From the NCBI GenBank assembly GCA_022478985.1, contig JAKSZP010017395.1:40362-104361 (forward strand): a stretch of DNA of 64,000 nt. The letters run 5' to 3'. Position numbers and translations under genes: made by a program. The notes beneath the pieces were generated by a model. The model worked only from the letters and a program-made list of their open reading frames with translations, did not search any database and was not told the origin of the DNA. This document shows, piece after piece, positions 33,861-46,957 of this stretch. Position 1 is the first letter of the stretch; every line of letters begins with the position of its first letter. The stretch comes from Massospora cicadina. Lineage: Eukaryota; Entomophthoromycota; Entomophthoromycetes; Entomophthorales; Entomophthoraceae.

Positions 33861-35199
33861 TTGTGCACCACAATTATCCTACTGAACAAAATGGAAGTTG
33901 GTGGAAAAAGTGATCCTTACAACCTCCCCACTAAGCCCTTATCTGGTCTAGCTGCTTTAGAGCAACAGCAAGCCTGTGCTTTGTTAGCCTTAAAAGGATT
34001 GAGCAGCACTCTTCTTAAGACCCTCATGGGGATCTCCCTGACATTCATAAACCCCCCTAAAAACCAAGTTTACCCAGAAGAGGGTATCATTGCCTCTTTT
34101 TGTTCGTTTATGAATCAATGATGTAGGGAACAACTGACCATCAGAAGGTTAAGTATCTCCTTCCCTGCCTGAGTTGGGGGACTAAAAGATAATGGTTCCA
34201 AACATGGTCACCCTTAGCACCCGGGCAGAAGTTAAGAAAGCCCTCATTGATGAATTTGGCTCCATGCAGAGTTTGAAGAGAAAAAAGCAGGCCTTTATGT
34301 GCCTCAGCATGAAAGGGGAGAGCTTCTCACCATGTTTGTTAATAGATTTTATGGTGAATCCCAGACCTTAATGCTTGCAAAAATTTTAACCCTTGATGAT
34401 GCTCTTGCTGTCATTCTGACTGTAATAGCTTCTCACCCTTATAAAGCACGGCATCTTATCTCCATTAAACGCCACCTCTGGAACATCCATGATATCAAGG
34501 AGGCTATGCTAGAGGTTGCCAATATATAACGCTAAAGCTACTTCTGGCATTGGGTCAAACCCCCAATCCTGACCATTAAGGATTTCTCACGTAGCCCCGT
34601 TGAAAAAGGCTATGATGATCCCTATGGACCCCCTATGCTGGTTACTACCCTGATACCAGCACCTGCAGTGCAGCTCAAGCCTTCTTCTGAGCGTAAACAC
34701 TCAAAAATAACATTTTTCTTAGACAATAATAGTTTCAATGAGCAGGTCACTAAAGCTAAACCGCCTGCTTCCCCAATGCACAAGCTGCTGAATGGCCATA
34801 AGCTGGCGTTGCTAAACCATCCACCTTCAAGACGCTATCTCCCCTTATCTCTACTCCAGCCAACTCTAGTCTGAAACATGTAGCCATAAGGCAGTCCAAA
34901 CCTTCTACTTTAAAGTTGAATATAGAGCCGTGACAAATACAGTGCCTCCTTTAAAATGAGTAGGATTGAGGATTGGCCTCAGGGCCTCTACTGCAATTAG
35001 GATTGCCCTTAACCTACCTCATTCCTTAAACTCTCTTATGTGCATCAAAAATTCTTCCAATGATGAATTTGAAGGGGGTTTTGAAGATGTTGGTCATTAT
35101 GTTTTAGGAGCCCCAGGTGAAGTGGAGGTACCTGACAGGTTAGGCCTGGAGAGAGTGGATATAGCTAGGATACCCCCAGAACATAACTTCATCAGGTTC
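33861..35199 (+). pseudogene. element C gag, broken
   Basis: Between PBS and protease. The first open piece (33861-34121) has KMEVGGKSDPYNLPTKPLSG and LKGLSSTLLKTLMGISL. Later pieces are MPQHERGELLTMFVNRFYGE (34299 on) with LTLDDALAVILTVIASHPYK, a layout like the capsid region of gag, and a Pro- and Lys-rich stretch near 34640-34870. No CCHC knuckle is found. It is assigned by order and by the capsid-like helical stretch. Confidence 0.65.
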
Positions 35200-35379
35200 T
35201 AAGTGTCTGGAGGTTATTGATACTGCCAGTGATGCTGAACAGCTCATTGCCATGATAATCTAATCCCCCAGAGTGTGCATACCCACCAGTCTATCCTTGA
35301 AATATATCCTGAAACTGCCAAACGACTTTCTTCTATTCCGTCTGAAGGAGGTCCTTGCTCTTCCCCCCTACCTAGGGGG

Positions 35380-38300
35380 AACCTTAACAAAGTGTAGGTT
35401 GTCTTCGATGGAGTACAAGTCATAGCTATCCTTGACACCAAATCCCCCGTGAACGTTTTATCCTCAAAGCCTATTTAAAATATTAAGCTTGCCCCTGACC
35501 TTAACTATACCCAAGATTTTGGCAATGCTGGTCCCACCAGAACTCGCGCTATTAGGTCCTACTCATCTCTACCCATCAGATTTGGGAAAGTTGTCCTATT
35601 GGCCCCCATGGTCGCTTTAGCCAACAATACCTATAACACGCTCATTGGTACTCAGTTTATACCCGAGTATGACGGGATCATCAATCTAAAAACAGGACTA
35701 TCCCTCCATGCTTAAATAAAAGGTTCCCCCTGATTCTGGAAAACAACTAGATTAACAAAAAGGAATATGCTCGCACAGTTGAGTATCCTTTCTCTGCCTT
35801 ATCCCTCTACTACACAATGGCGGGGCAGAATACAAAGATGCTGCCTGAATAAGTGGACGCCCTAGAGGGTATTCCGTGTTATGTAAGCAGAGGAGATGTT
35901 GATTAAAGCGGGTAAACAAAGGGTGATTGACACCAAGATTACCCTGAACACCCCTCATAACTGCCTTTTGCACATAACCAGAATCAATGGAATAAGTCTC
36001 TTAGAGCCTTAAGTATTGCTAGGCATCAAAGACTCAGCCTACCAGTGACCCATTAATATTCTACTAAAGAATATTACCAGTAAGGACATGGTCGTAAAAA
36101 ACACCAGGAGATTGGGAAAGGTCTGTTGATCCCAGTTAAGGAGATTAACCAGGTCCTCTGCATTGGGTCTATGTCAGATATGGGCCTACCTGCTGACAAT
36201 TGTTATGTATTTTGCTTGATGTTGTTATCTATGATGAACTATCCTCTGCAGATTTGGAAAGAGTCCAAGCCTTTATAGATACCTACAGCGACATATTCTC
36301 TAAATCTGAGAACGATTATGGTCATATAAAGGGTTGAAGTCATACTATTGACTCTGGGGATGCTTGTCCCAAACAATCCAAACCCTATAGATAGTCAAAG
36401 TTGAGGAGCAGCAGATGAAAATGGAGCTCAAACATCTACTAAAAGCTGGGCTACTGGTAAATTTGCAAAGCACCTGATCATCACCTCAACTCATATAAAA
36501 AGTTGAAAAATGGCACTTATTGGGTTGTGATGGACTACCACAGGATGAACAACCTCACAAAGAAAGATAGTTATCTTATCCCTCGCATTGATGACGCGCT
36601 AGCACAGATCTCTGGTTCTAAGTTCTTTTTGGCTATGGAATTGACCAGCGGCTATTGGCAAATGGACTCTCTTTCTGAGATCAGGAGAAATGTGCTCTTA
36701 TTTTCAGCGAAGGATATTCTAACCCACCCAACTACCTAAAGGGTTGTGTAATGCACCTGAAACTTTTACAGCGTGCTATGGATCACATTTTGCAGGACCT
36801 GAAGTTTAGTTGCGTCATCATCTATCTTTATGACATTACGGTGTTTTCTAAGAACTTTAATGACCATCATAATCACCTAAAAAAGTCTTTCAACGCTAGA
36901 GAAAGTCCAACATTAAGTTAAAGCCTCTAAGTGCACTTTTTTCCAGAAGAAGTTAGATTTCCTTGGACACGACATATTACAGGACGGGATTCAACTCATC
37001 TAAGACAAGGTTGAGGCTATATCCAAAAAGAATGCTCAAAACCTCTGCACGATATCCAGGTATCTTTAGTATGATGTTAATACCACCAATTCATCCCTAA
37101 GTTCGTCCATATAATTGAGTCTCTTGTCTGGCTACTATCTAAAAACGTCTCTTTTTCATTGAGGAGCTGAATAAAAAACTGCCTTTGAGACGCTAAGCAG
37201 TTCTTGAAAAATTGCCCTATCCTGTGCTACCCTAGCTATAGTAAACCTTTCCGCTTGTTTACCAATGCCTCTGACTACGCTGTTGGAGACATTTTGGCTC
37301 AATTGGATGATAATATTGTGGATTACCCCATCTCCTATTTCAGAAATATGTTATCCAAGGATGAACGCAATTACAGCATCACTGAAAGATAGGTGCCTTG
37401 ATGTCCTGCTGGCTGTAAAATATTACCCCCCTTTTTTATATGGAACTTCCTTCATGGTGGTCATGATAACGCCTTCCTAAAATGGTTATAAAATATGAAG
37501 GATCCCACTGGGCGGTTGACTCGCTGGATCTTAAAGCTCAGAAATACTATATGAAGATTGAGAACCAAGCTGGAACCCGCCATATGGATGTTGATGGTTT
37601 ACTCTTCTGCCTATCTTTCACCTGGATAATAGTGAAGCTGAGAGGCTGTACGACCTCCTTATGACCCCTGACGCCTGAGAGAACGAGGATAAACCCGTCA
37701 GGAAAACGTTAGATTGGCATTCCCAGAACACCAAGGTGGAAAGCGGGAAGTTGTATAAGAAAGTAGGGGTGAATTAGTTGCCATATCTCCGACCTTCTGA
37801 GCGAGTCCCTGTGATCATAGAGGTCACTCTATTCTGGGTCACAGTGTAGTGTAGAAACAGATGAGTGGTTAAGGATAGGTATGACTGGGAGGGAATCATG
37901 GAGTCTATCATTGAAGTTCTGGACGCCTGTCTAATCTACAAGAAGCAATCTAGCTACAAACCCACTATCAATAACAACTCACCACTCCTAAACAACCGTT
38001 TCATACAATAAGTTAAGACAAGGTAGGTCCACTACCTAAGACTACCAGTGGAAAATATTTAAATCGTGGTAAGATTGATCACTTCGCCAAATGAATTGAA
38101 GCAGTTGCTCTTCCTGACCAGACCGCCAAAGTCACTGCCACAACCTCCATCAAAATACTTTACCCAGAATGGTTGTACTCATATCCTACTTTGTGACAAT
38201 GGGAAGAATTTCTGTCAAGAGAGTGTCTGTAAATCTATAGTTCCCTGAGAGGTGGTGCGGATGCACATCCAAACCGCCAGAAAACTAGTCGTTAGTAATA

Positions 38301-39770
38301 TTGCAACAAATAACCAAAAAGAGTGCTGGAGCCAAAGGAATTTAGGTCAAAGGTGTACAGCGAGGTATACATTAAAAGATAGTAATTATACAACAAAACT
38401 TGGCTGGACCCAAAGGGGAATCCATAAACAAGCGGAGATCAGCGCAGGAGTGCTTGGGTGCCTCGATCTATAAGAAACCAGGGTGGCCCATTGGCGCACT
38501 GGATCTGGTAGCTAATTTTGTAAAAAATGAAACGTCTAACTTTGTTAAGACTAAAAAATGTCCACGCACAAATTTGCCCAAGGAATCATATTTAAAAACA
38601 TAAACTAAAGGATATTTTATTGTTAGGAAGATGACAAACAAGGAAAGTTGGTCTCAAAAACCATACTATAAACAATTGGAGGTGAGTCTTTATTTGCAGA
38701 AAATAGTGCCAAGCCTAAGCGAACCAATTAGTGCACCCTACCATTGGCCAGGGTACTGTAGCTCAAGATTGATCAAACTCAGGCTATTGATTGCAGGTCC
38801 AGCCATCTCAATTTGGCGATTTAGAAAATTGAATGGGTTTTGAACCCCATTATCCAAGAAACCAAATTGAACCGTCGTCATTGAGAAGATAGCTAATACT
38901 TTATAAAGCCCTTGCTGTAACGCAAGACTGAGCATCACGCACTTCCCCTGGACTAGCCTGGGCTTATCTAGCCTGCACCCAGCGTTGGTCCAAGGTATGT
39001 TTTAAGTCAGGAAGGTCTTGCAGCTTGACCATTTAAACTCCTGACGTCCAGCCTTATCTTCGCAGTTGCTTTCCTCAACCATGTCATGCAACAATGAAAA
39101 TTTCACCTCAAGGGTGGTAAAGCTTTTAGCCACTTCATTGGGGGCGCAGCAACTCTTCTCAGCTCCCTACAACTCTTCTACAAAAGTACTATGGAAAGAG
39201 AGAATGGAAACCTTTTTTCCATATTACAGAAGATGACTAGCTCAAATCCTCTACACTGAGATCAATTATTACCTAGTGCCATCATAATCTACCATATCAG
39301 CTATCATCAAAACTTTAAAGAGCTCCTTTTCGCGTATTATATGGTTGGGAACCAGTAGTACTATCCCTGATAGCCAAAGAGATCTTCTATGGTAGGACAG
39401 ATGATCCTGACAAAGCTCTGAAAAGATTAGCTCAACACATCATCCAGCTGCAGTTTGATGCCTTGGATAACCTAGCTAAAACAGTCACCCAAGAAGGTGT
39501 AGCTTCATAGGAGCTTAGGAAGCCACTCCCTTCCTTTCAAGTGTCAGACTTGGTGTCGTATTACCACAATTGTATCACTCCCAGAATTAAGAAGCTCAGG
39601 CTTATTTGGGATGGCCCTTTTTTAGTCATTTACAAACGAGGTGATGAGTATCCATTAAATTCTTTTCCACTGTATTTACTGTCAATCAATTCCATAACCT
39701 GTTCTTGCGCCTTTATTACCCCTAACACTCTTGATTGGGTAATTTCAGAAAATTGCAGGTCAATTTTATG
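35380..39770 (+). pseudogene. element C pol: protease, RT, RNase H, integrase, broken
   Basis: Protease (about 35395-35715): VQVIAILDTKSPVNVLSSKP, with DTG now DTK, then NNTYNTLIGTQFIPEYDGII. RT (about 36500-36960): YWVVMDYHRMNNLTKKDSYL, PRIDDALAQISGSKFFLAME, GLCNAPE, and IIYLYDITVFSKNF, where YLDD has become YLYD. RNase H (about 37230-37600): LFTNASDYAVGDILAQL and MLSKDERNYSITER. Integrase: HFAKWIEAVAL-like (about 38080), then CDNGKNFCQESVC (about 38190-38230). Solo LTR N interrupts next, followed by MERENGNLFSILQKM (about 39190) and LIWDGPFLVIYKRGDEYPLN near the end. Confidence 0.85.
38287..39182. mobile_element. probable solo LTR N (896 bp)
   Basis: Breaks the integrase of C just after HIQTARKL; the coding resumes with ERENGN. 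Proposed flanks are AAACT (38282-38286) and AAAGT (39183-39187), 4/5. It starts AGTCGTTAGTAATATTGCAA (the first T would be mutated) and ends CTTCTACA. It has a TTTATAAAG box near 38901. No coding. The insertion is clear from the broken integrase; the LTR identity and exact ends are less sure. Confidence 0.55.
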
Positions 39771-39820
39771 ACAAGATTGTTTCAAGGGTAAGTACGGCGG
39801 ATATCCTACAAAAAAAACCC

Positions 39821-40380
39821 TTTTCAATTCTCAGTGGAATCTCTCAACTTGGGATAATACTATTACTCACTCTCCTCAGCCAAAATGCTCAATCATTAAT
39901 AGTAGGGTTGCGCCAACCCTGTGGCGAAATCAGGTATGTCATTCTGAGCTTCGCCACCCAATTGATGAAAAATTAAATCTTTGCTCACAGGTTTATCTTG
40001 CCTGCTATCAACCCACCATCTGCCCTCATGTTGAAGAGAGGCGTATCTAGAGATATCCAATAAGTCATAAGTGAGTATTTCCTAACTGAGCCACTCTCCA
40101 TTTTTATGAATTTCTTGACCCCTCATTTTAAGCCTTGAACTGATTTAATACTAAGTGGTGAGAGATTAATGGGGTTCGCTTCTTGACTCCCCTTTTGTAA
40201 CTAATAAAAACCTTATAAAAATTAACTTTTTATTCTAATCAACGTCCTATTATATCAATATAAAGTATTACAAAATCCCTAAAACTTATTCATGCAGTTT
40301 AGAGTAGTTCTCCTGCAATAATATTGTTGAAATTAGGGGCTAAAAAGCACCAGCGAGCATACCACTTGCCCTTGATTTCA
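39821..40380 (+). repeat. 3' LTR of element C (560 bp)
   Basis: Collinear with the 5' LTR. The start is set by matching the 20 bases before GTGGAAT; the end is CTTGATTTCA, followed by the AAAAC duplication. Confidence 0.9.
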
Positions 40381-40385
40381 AAAAC

Positions 40386-41600
40386 TATCAAGGCGGCTTT
40401 TGCTGATATAATATCTGAAAACAATCAGTAGTAGCAACGCTGACGAGTAACCTCAAAGTTTGGCACTGGACAGGATGAGTATAGATACCTTCTTGATAAA
40501 CTGTAAGCTAAGAAGTTTAGTTGGTTGAAGGTGAGCTTTCTGAATCCCTCTGCCTGAGTAGGATTATCTTGAAAGCACACAAAGGGGTAGGGCATGGAGG
40601 ACAATGAAAACGTTGGAATTTATAAAGCCGCAATATTACTGGGAAATCATGCACTTTAAAGCTTCTGGAAACAATCAATAGTTGTCATAAATTCAAAGTA
40701 GAAGCCCTCCCACAAGCAAACCACTTTATCGTCTGGTTAAACCCCTTTTTTGCTTGGAATATGGTATCCATCAACGTTGTGAGGCCCTTGCTAATGGGCG
40801 CGAATTTCTTCAAGTACATCCTGGTAGTGATAGGTCACTTGACGCAGTGGTTAGAAGCATTAGCAATCAGAAAACTGGGGGCCATACCCGCTGCCAAGTA
40901 CATAATGGAGTGTGTCATTCAACGGCATAGTTGCCCACAGTTCAGACTCTTGGACAATGGAACTAACTTCGCTCCTATGTCATTACTAAGCTGAATGAGT
41001 TGAAGGCGATCTGCGGTGTAATAACAACTCCAAGCCATCCAGAATCTAGTGATAGCGTTTAACGGGCTATTAATCTTTAGTGGTTATCCATCAAAAGCTT
41101 GTGGTAGATCGACCATCTGACTGTAGCACCCTTCTCTTCACTGCACTTTTTGTGTATAACATCATCTTTAACTAGGCAATGAGAAAGAGTCCATTCCAGT
41201 TATTCTATGGCAGCAAACATCTCTGCATATGCTACTTTAATCTTGTGTAGAGTATTCAGGCATAAAAGACCCCAACGCTATTGATGAATCTGATGTCTAC
41301 ATTTATTAAACTTCAGACCGAAGCACTTGACAGTTTGGCTAGAAAGATTAAGGAGTAAAATATCAATCAAAAATGACGTAGAGGTCAGCTACAGTCCACA
41401 ATAGGAGAACGTCACTTGTTTTAAGACCAGCATGAATTTGGGCGGCGGAATAAGCTAGCTAGCATTTGGATTGACCCCTTATTATAATAGAAAAACGGGC
41501 ACTGACTCCTAAACAATCAAGGAGCCAACAAACAGTCATATTATCAACTGAGTGCATGCTAAGTTCCCCCAGACAAACAAACAATAAGCGAATCACCTGA
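40386..41600 (+). pseudogene. element D integrase, continued after C
   Basis: Continues the D pol. Zinc domain area: GVGHGGQ-like near 40585, eroded. Core: NVVRPLLMGANFFKYILVVI, GHLTQWLEALAI (A has DHLTRWVEAW, so this Asp is now Gly), MECVIQRHSCPQFRLLDNGT (the second catalytic Asp is kept in DNGT, unlike A), then NLVRAINL-like stretches. The C-terminus has LASIWIDPLL, matching IWIGPLK of A, and ends in HAKFPQTNK near 41580. Stops are frequent. Confidence 0.82.
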
Positions 41601-41689
41601 AAGGACCCATACACCATTGATGGAATAAGAAATGTTCACTCTCAGATATTAGTGAGGTTCCTCCATATTAGTTAGCAGAGGAGGAGGCG

Positions 41690-42368
41690 TGGGATATGTA
41701 TTGAATTAATACCATCTGGTTAAGATGTGTAAATGTATTCAAATCAACCAGATGGTTTTCTTCCTCTATGGAAAATACTAGGATCCAATCAGTTTTAATA
41801 TTGATAGGTGAGCAATAACAGAGGAATCCACCAAATTTGGTTGCTTCAGAAAGCAGATTGTTTACAATTGGTATAATTTGATTACTGGTGACTATAAGCT
41901 AAGGGTGATAAGGAAGCAGGTTATATTATTGTGTTAATGATGGTTACTGGTGTAACAAATGCTGAAGATTAATAAAATTGGGAAATGTGTTAATATGGTT
42001 ACTTTTCCGCTAGGAGTTTTACTAAGTGAATAGTGACTTAGATTAACTGCTTGGTTAAGTTGTAAGAGTGACCGCAACAAGAGAGATAACAGTAGTGACA
42101 GAGATAGAAAAGGAATCGCTTTTAGTTGGAAAGCTGAAATGGACTCTGCAGTATGAAGTTGATATCTAGTGTAGACCCCTTGATTTTTGCAGGGTGAAGC
42201 TGCTTTTATAATAAACAGAGTGTCCCTTTTGCACTTTGGTTCTACTTTATCTTTTTTATTATTCAATTGAGAAATGGCTTTAATTATAAAATCCTTCCAT
42301 TGTATCAGTGGGATTAACCTCTGTGCAACAATCCGCCAGATTTTATCTAATCTGCTGGAAGATCAACA
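41690..42368 (+). repeat. 3' LTR of element D (679 bp)
   Basis: Starts TGGGATATGTATTG after the purine tract AGCAGAGGAGGAGGCG (41674-41689) and ends GAAGATCAACA. Near its start lies an 11-bp inverted repeat, ACCATCTGGTT (41711-41721) and AACCAGATGGT (41746-41756). In this copy the F1 target CTAGTGTAGACCCCTT (near 42163) is uninterrupted. Confidence 0.85.
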
Positions 42369-42373
42369 ATGAC

Positions 42374-45245
42374 ATCTGAGACAGAGATCTTCCTACTATA
42401 TGATAGCAGAAACTGAGGTCATCAGTGCCACGTATCACTTATTATACAAAAAATCTGGCAGTTGCTCATGAGTTATATATTGCTTGACTGTTAATGCTCT
42501 AAACAATTGGTGAAATGATTGATAGCGTTGATAATAAACTTTGATCCTATTGAGGTGGTAGATATTAGTCCTATTAAGTCGATCAATATGTTTCAGAATG
42601 ATGCTGTTAGTAAGGACATCTGGAAGCAAAGCGCTTCTTTAAGTGTCTGAAGCCCTCACAGTGTACATAGAGTTCCAGGGCCTGATGTGCTTCTTCTGAG
42701 ATTGACTCCCATTAGAAAGCGTCTCTTAGATATGCCAATTCTTCTGGAATCGTCCATGGTCAACATTCTTGTGAGAATTCATCACAAGTTCCATTCAATC
42801 ACTAGGGCAGATGTATGGTTACTACTTGTCCTGGATTTTCTTCTGAAGGATTACATCAGTATGCCGGGTATCTCTGTAACTTCTTCTCAGGACATTCTTT
42901 GCTTCTTCAGTTTCATCTTTCCTTTCCACTTCAGGCTATCTGATCAGGTCATAAAGGCAATCTATTTCATGTTCTTGGAGGTGGGAAACCAGTAATTGCA
43001 ACAGTCTGTAGGTGTTGAGGTGCTTGCTCCCCGCTCTGTGTATGATCTCAAAACCATACCCTTGGGTTGTACTTCCCATCAAGTAAGGCGTCCGTCTAGA
43101 TCCTTCATGTTGTGCAGCCAGCGGAGTGATGCATAATCTAGAATGTTCTTGAAGTGTACTCCATACAAGTAGGGCCAAAAGTGTTTCACTGATCTTATCG
43201 CTACCAAGCACTCTCTTTCCGTCACAATGTAGTTCTCAGTCCTGAAAAACCTTTAAGCTAGTACTTAAAGGTGTGGTCTATCCCTCTTTCATCCAGTTGG
43301 GAAAGTATTGCTCTGAGCCCAATATCACTAGCATCAGTGTGCAGGTAAAAAAGTTTTATTAAATTCTGGTTAAGCTAGTATAAATCCTCTATCAATATAG
43401 TTTATAACACTTTGAAGGCCTGCTCTTGCTCCAGGCCCCATTCAAACTTGGTCTACTTTACAAAAGGTAGGTTAGCGGCTCAGCCAAGTTCTTGAAATGG
43501 CAGATAGACCTATGATAGTGTTTCATCATCTTGAGGAATACTTGAATCTTACGCATACTTTGAGGCTGTTCCATGGCTATTATGAAATTTATTTTACTTC
43601 CTGAGGCTTGATTCCCTGTTGGACGATCTCATGCACTAAGTATTCCAGCTGTCGCATCAAAAAGGTGCACTTGTTTTGTTTAAATTTCACATTAAATTCT
43701 CGTATCTGGGTAAACACTTTTTGTAGGTGTTGAAGGTGCTTTTATTTTGCGGCTAAATATTATTATGTCATCCAGATTGATGAGAACACTTGATAGCTTA
43801 AGAGACCACAAACAATTTTGTTTATCACTCTTTAAAAGGTGGCAAGGGCGTTGCACAGCCCCTGTGGCATTCTCTTGGTTTCAAAAAATACCTGATTGAT
43901 AATCAGGGTTCACTTCTCCTGTTCCTCAGGCGATAGCTCCATCTTCCAGTAGCCACTGGCCAGGTCCATCGTGGAGAAGATCTTTATTTCTCCCAAGTGC
44001 TTCAGTGCATTTTCTATTCTAGGTAAGGGGTATGAGTCCTACCTCTTAGTACTCATTCAACTGTTGGGTAGTTCATATCCACCGGGTGCGCTCCATCCTT
44101 CTTGCGCAATAGGAGCAACGGCGTGGTCCACAGCTCTTTGAATTTTTAATTAAGCCAGCTTCAGATAGCTTATTTAGCTCCTTGGCAATTACTCAGCTTT
44201 GACGTTTGAACGGTGGTATGGCTTAGACTTTAAAGGGATGGAAGACCTAATGTTATCCTGTTTACTCTCCTTTAAACAATCCATAGTCGTTTGGTCCAGT
44301 GCTTAAAGGTGTCCTTGTATTAATCCAGGAGCTTATAAAATTACTTCTATTCCATGTTGGTCACACCACCAAACCCAAGATCATCAAAATCTCTAATAGC
44401 ATTTACAGATTCAATGGAGTCACAGCTTGTCAATTTGGATTGAGCAACAACTTTTCTTTCTCTATATGGATAGTCTGAGTGGTTATGTTCCCCAATTTGA
44501 CTGTCAGTTATATGGTGTATTTGTTACCAAAGAGCCCAGGAAGTATTTTTGCTCCTGTTCTCTAATCCCATTACAAATGTAAACTTCAAGTATTAAGTTT
44601 GAAGATCATCACACTGATTGAGATTAACATCCTGTAATGTTCACCATATCTGATTTCCATAGCTTCAATTGCGCTCAGTGGTAGGCATTTCTCTTCGTCA
44701 AAAAATGACAAGTAGTTGTTTTAAGCCCTACTCCTTAAGGGTGTAGTAAATCAGGTATACTAATTGATCAGTATCCACCAAACATGTCCTCTAATTGCGC
44801 GACTTAACATCCTCATCCTTAAACATAAACGCGTTGGAAACTGAGTATACTCAATGTACTTGTGGTTAAGTTGATCTTTGAACTAAACTCAAGCAGAAAA
44901 TGGGTGCCAATTAAGAAGTCATAGTGTTCGTTACCCAAACCAAAGCTGTATCCATCAGAACCATGTGTCCAAAACGTAGCAGCAAAGCGAAGTATGATCC
45001 TAAGGTGAGCGTGATATCCTGATAAGCTTTCAGGTAATTGAAGTTGTTGTCCTGGTCTGTCATGGGATTATTTTTTATCAACTTTAAGGATATTATATTG
45101 ACAGGTGATATGGTATTTTAGTACAACTAAGACGCAAACCATTTTGTATCACTGCTTTGACCTTCAAAATACTCTTTCCAATTAAGTTCCCAGTCATCAA
45201 AGCATTGGCAGGCAACTTTTTAAAATTTTTGAATGCCCATATTAT
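42374..45245 (-). pseudogene. element H protease, RT, RNase H and integrase start, broken
   Basis: Minus-strand pol remnant. Protease: weak, near 44750-45000. RT (about 44150-43780): VDMNYPTVE in shifted frames, IFSTMDLASGYWKMELSPEE-like, RMPQGLCNALATF, then VLINLDDIIIFS, where the YxDD Tyr is Asn. RNase H (about 43400-42936): SDKISETLLALLVW-like, EHSRLCITPLAAQH, YGFEIIHRAGSKHLN (the usual ...RPG..N end). Integrase: MNSHKNVDHGRFQK (zinc domain, about 42795-42755), then YQSFHQLFRALTVKQ, before the D junction. Confidence 0.8.
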
Positions 45246-45250
45246 CTAAC

Positions 45251-46286
45251 TATGATATATTATAAAGAAACTATATGTCTTAACCCGCTCTGATTTGCTT
45301 TGATGATAAATAACCTTAGGGGATGTTGGAGTCATTGATGTTCAATAGCCATTATCAGGAATGTTCTCCTATGAGAAATTAGTTTAGTTTTTTTCCACGA
45401 ATTGATCCTAAGCTTAAAAACAGTGTTTATTTGGTGGTCAATCACTACAATGTCTATAAGAAGTTGTATTGTTGGGTTAATAAATAAGAATTAGACTTTC
45501 TTAGGTGAATCAATTAAAACTTGTTGGCAAATGATAGGGGTGCTTTTAGAGCTACTAGAGCGTTGACAAAGCTTTTTCATGGCTTTAACTTGCAGGTTAA
45601 CCTGAGTAATGTGGTCTTTTGTAAGCTAGTAAATTGCCATTACCTATTCATATTGCTAGCTTAGTAAAGCTAATCTGCTGGGGTTGGATAAAAGTGGTGG
45701 GACATATTTTTTTTAGAATCCAAAACAAGAAAGGTCAGAATCTAGTTGTTATGACTAACACCTAGGTGATGAAATGTTTCATTGTTTTGATAGGACTTTT
45801 AGTGGTAAAATAATTGTCAATGAAAGCCTTTTCCATTGGTGTTCCAACTAAAAGGTTGAGCGCCAAATTACTTATATTAAACCCCATGGGTTTAATCAAA
45901 ACAAACAATATTGAATACAGTTAAATAGATTGTAATACAATTTTACTGTTATTTTTACAAGAGTTTATAATATCATTTCTCTTGTCTATTTATGTTCACG
46001 AGTAATATTGTGTATTGAATAAAGGATAAGTTCACTTGTTCAAAATACTTCTCAAGTACTGCTGTGTAAGAGTTAAAGATATAGTTTCTAATATTTAATA
46101 TGTTCTTAAATTGCCAGAAAAGAAGTTGTCAGTACCTGCTTTTAGGAGAATATCTAAGAGATTATAATACCATAGGTTGTGAAGAAACTCAACTGAGTAG
46201 CTGTCTATACAATTATCACATTACTCTTATCATCAATAAAGCTATTAGCACACAAACCCTTCTCAGTAAGCCTTAAAAAGTTTACA
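45251..46286 (+). repeat. 5' LTR of element I
   Basis: Starts TATGATATATTATAAAG (the 3' copy has TGTCATAGATTATAAG) and ends AAAAAGTTTACA. Shared with the right copy: AACCCGCTCTGA, GATGTTCAATG/AGCC, CTTTTCCATT, AAATTGCCAG and TTGTGAAGAAACT. Confidence 0.88.
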
Positions 46287-46288
46287 TT

Positions 46289-46306
46289 TGGTACTCACTA
46301 CAGTAG
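46289..46306 (+). promoter_or_regulatory. primer-binding site of element I
   Basis: TGGTACTCACTACAGTAG, two bases after the 5' LTR. It is closest to the site of A. Confidence 0.8.
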
Positions 46307-46348
46307 TAGTTAAGTTTTCAGTCCAAATAACGCTTTATATTAAGCAGT

Positions 46349-46957
46349 ATGTCTTTTAAAAACAAACTTCAGAAACTGCGTAGGAAACTGGAGATGGTGA
46401 ACAAAAATACATTTAGTTCAGCGTCACAATCTGACTGAATAACTTAGAAGAACGAGATATGAAATCTGAGGAAGAATTAGAGCAGGTCATAAATAAAAAA
46501 TTTCTTTATGAAAAAGTCGCCTCCTTGAAGAGGAAAAAGACTGAAGTAATCAAAAATACAATGTTTAAGAAGGCTGCGTGGGAAGCAGATAAAAACAATT
46601 ATGTCAGCTCTGAAATGATTCATGCAAATCAAAAAGTGGCTATAAGACCTTGAGAGTCATAAGTGTAATTGTGCTCAGATAGAGACTGATGTTGCTGACA
46701 ATGATTTAATGAGGAAAGTTTTGTTGGGAAATTACAGTCCAAGAAGTATGCCTGGCTTTTTTAGAACTTTTGGAGATGTCTCTCAAGCATACCCCAGTGG
46801 TCAGAGAGTTTATTGGTCAAATACTCCTGTTACAGTGGTGACTGAAAAATTTTGGAATATTCTAAAATTCCCCATTTTTCACCAGGACAATGCCCCATAC
46901 TTTTTCCATCTTTTTGAAATGCCATTTTTCAGATATGGCAACAATCAGAAGCGGTGA
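46349..46957 (+). pseudogene. gag-like remnant of element I
   Basis: Three pieces in different frames. MSFKNKLQKLRRKLEMVNKN (46349 on) and MKSEEELEQVINKKFLYEKV (46459-46653) are Lys/Glu-rich and look helical or coiled-coil. MRKVLLGNYSPRSMPGFFRT (46709-46957) continues with SGQRVYWSNTPVTVV. I do not recognise a family. Position after the PBS suggests a gag-type or element-specific protein. No protease, RT or integrase motif follows. Confidence 0.5.

Larger units (their letters stand above)
33272..40380 (+). mobile_element. Ty3/gypsy element C (7.1 kb), nested in D integrase
   Basis: Two LTRs of about 560 bp, PBS, gag, pol in order. Flanks are AAAAC (33267-33271) and AAAAC (40381-40385). Reading D across the site restores collinearity with A (...CAAGTCATCAAGGCG in A, ...AAAACTATCAAGGCG in D). 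It holds probable solo LTR N in its integrase. Its coding is heavily decayed. Confidence 0.92.
7005..42368 (+). mobile_element. Ty3/gypsy element D, inserted in H integrase and itself heavily interrupted
   Basis: Reassembled in plus order: 5' LTR (about 7005-10785, holding F1), PBS (10787-10804), gag start (to about 11150), chromovirus E, gag continued (28223 on), protease, RT and RNase H (with SINE-1), element C, integrase (40386 on), purine tract (41674-41689), 3' LTR (41690-42368). The two LTRs align over their last 500 bp and more clearly diverge upstream. The right flank is ATGAC (42369-42373); the left junction near 7005 is too eroded for a clear duplication. D itself is about 8 kb once insertions are removed. 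Confidence 0.83.
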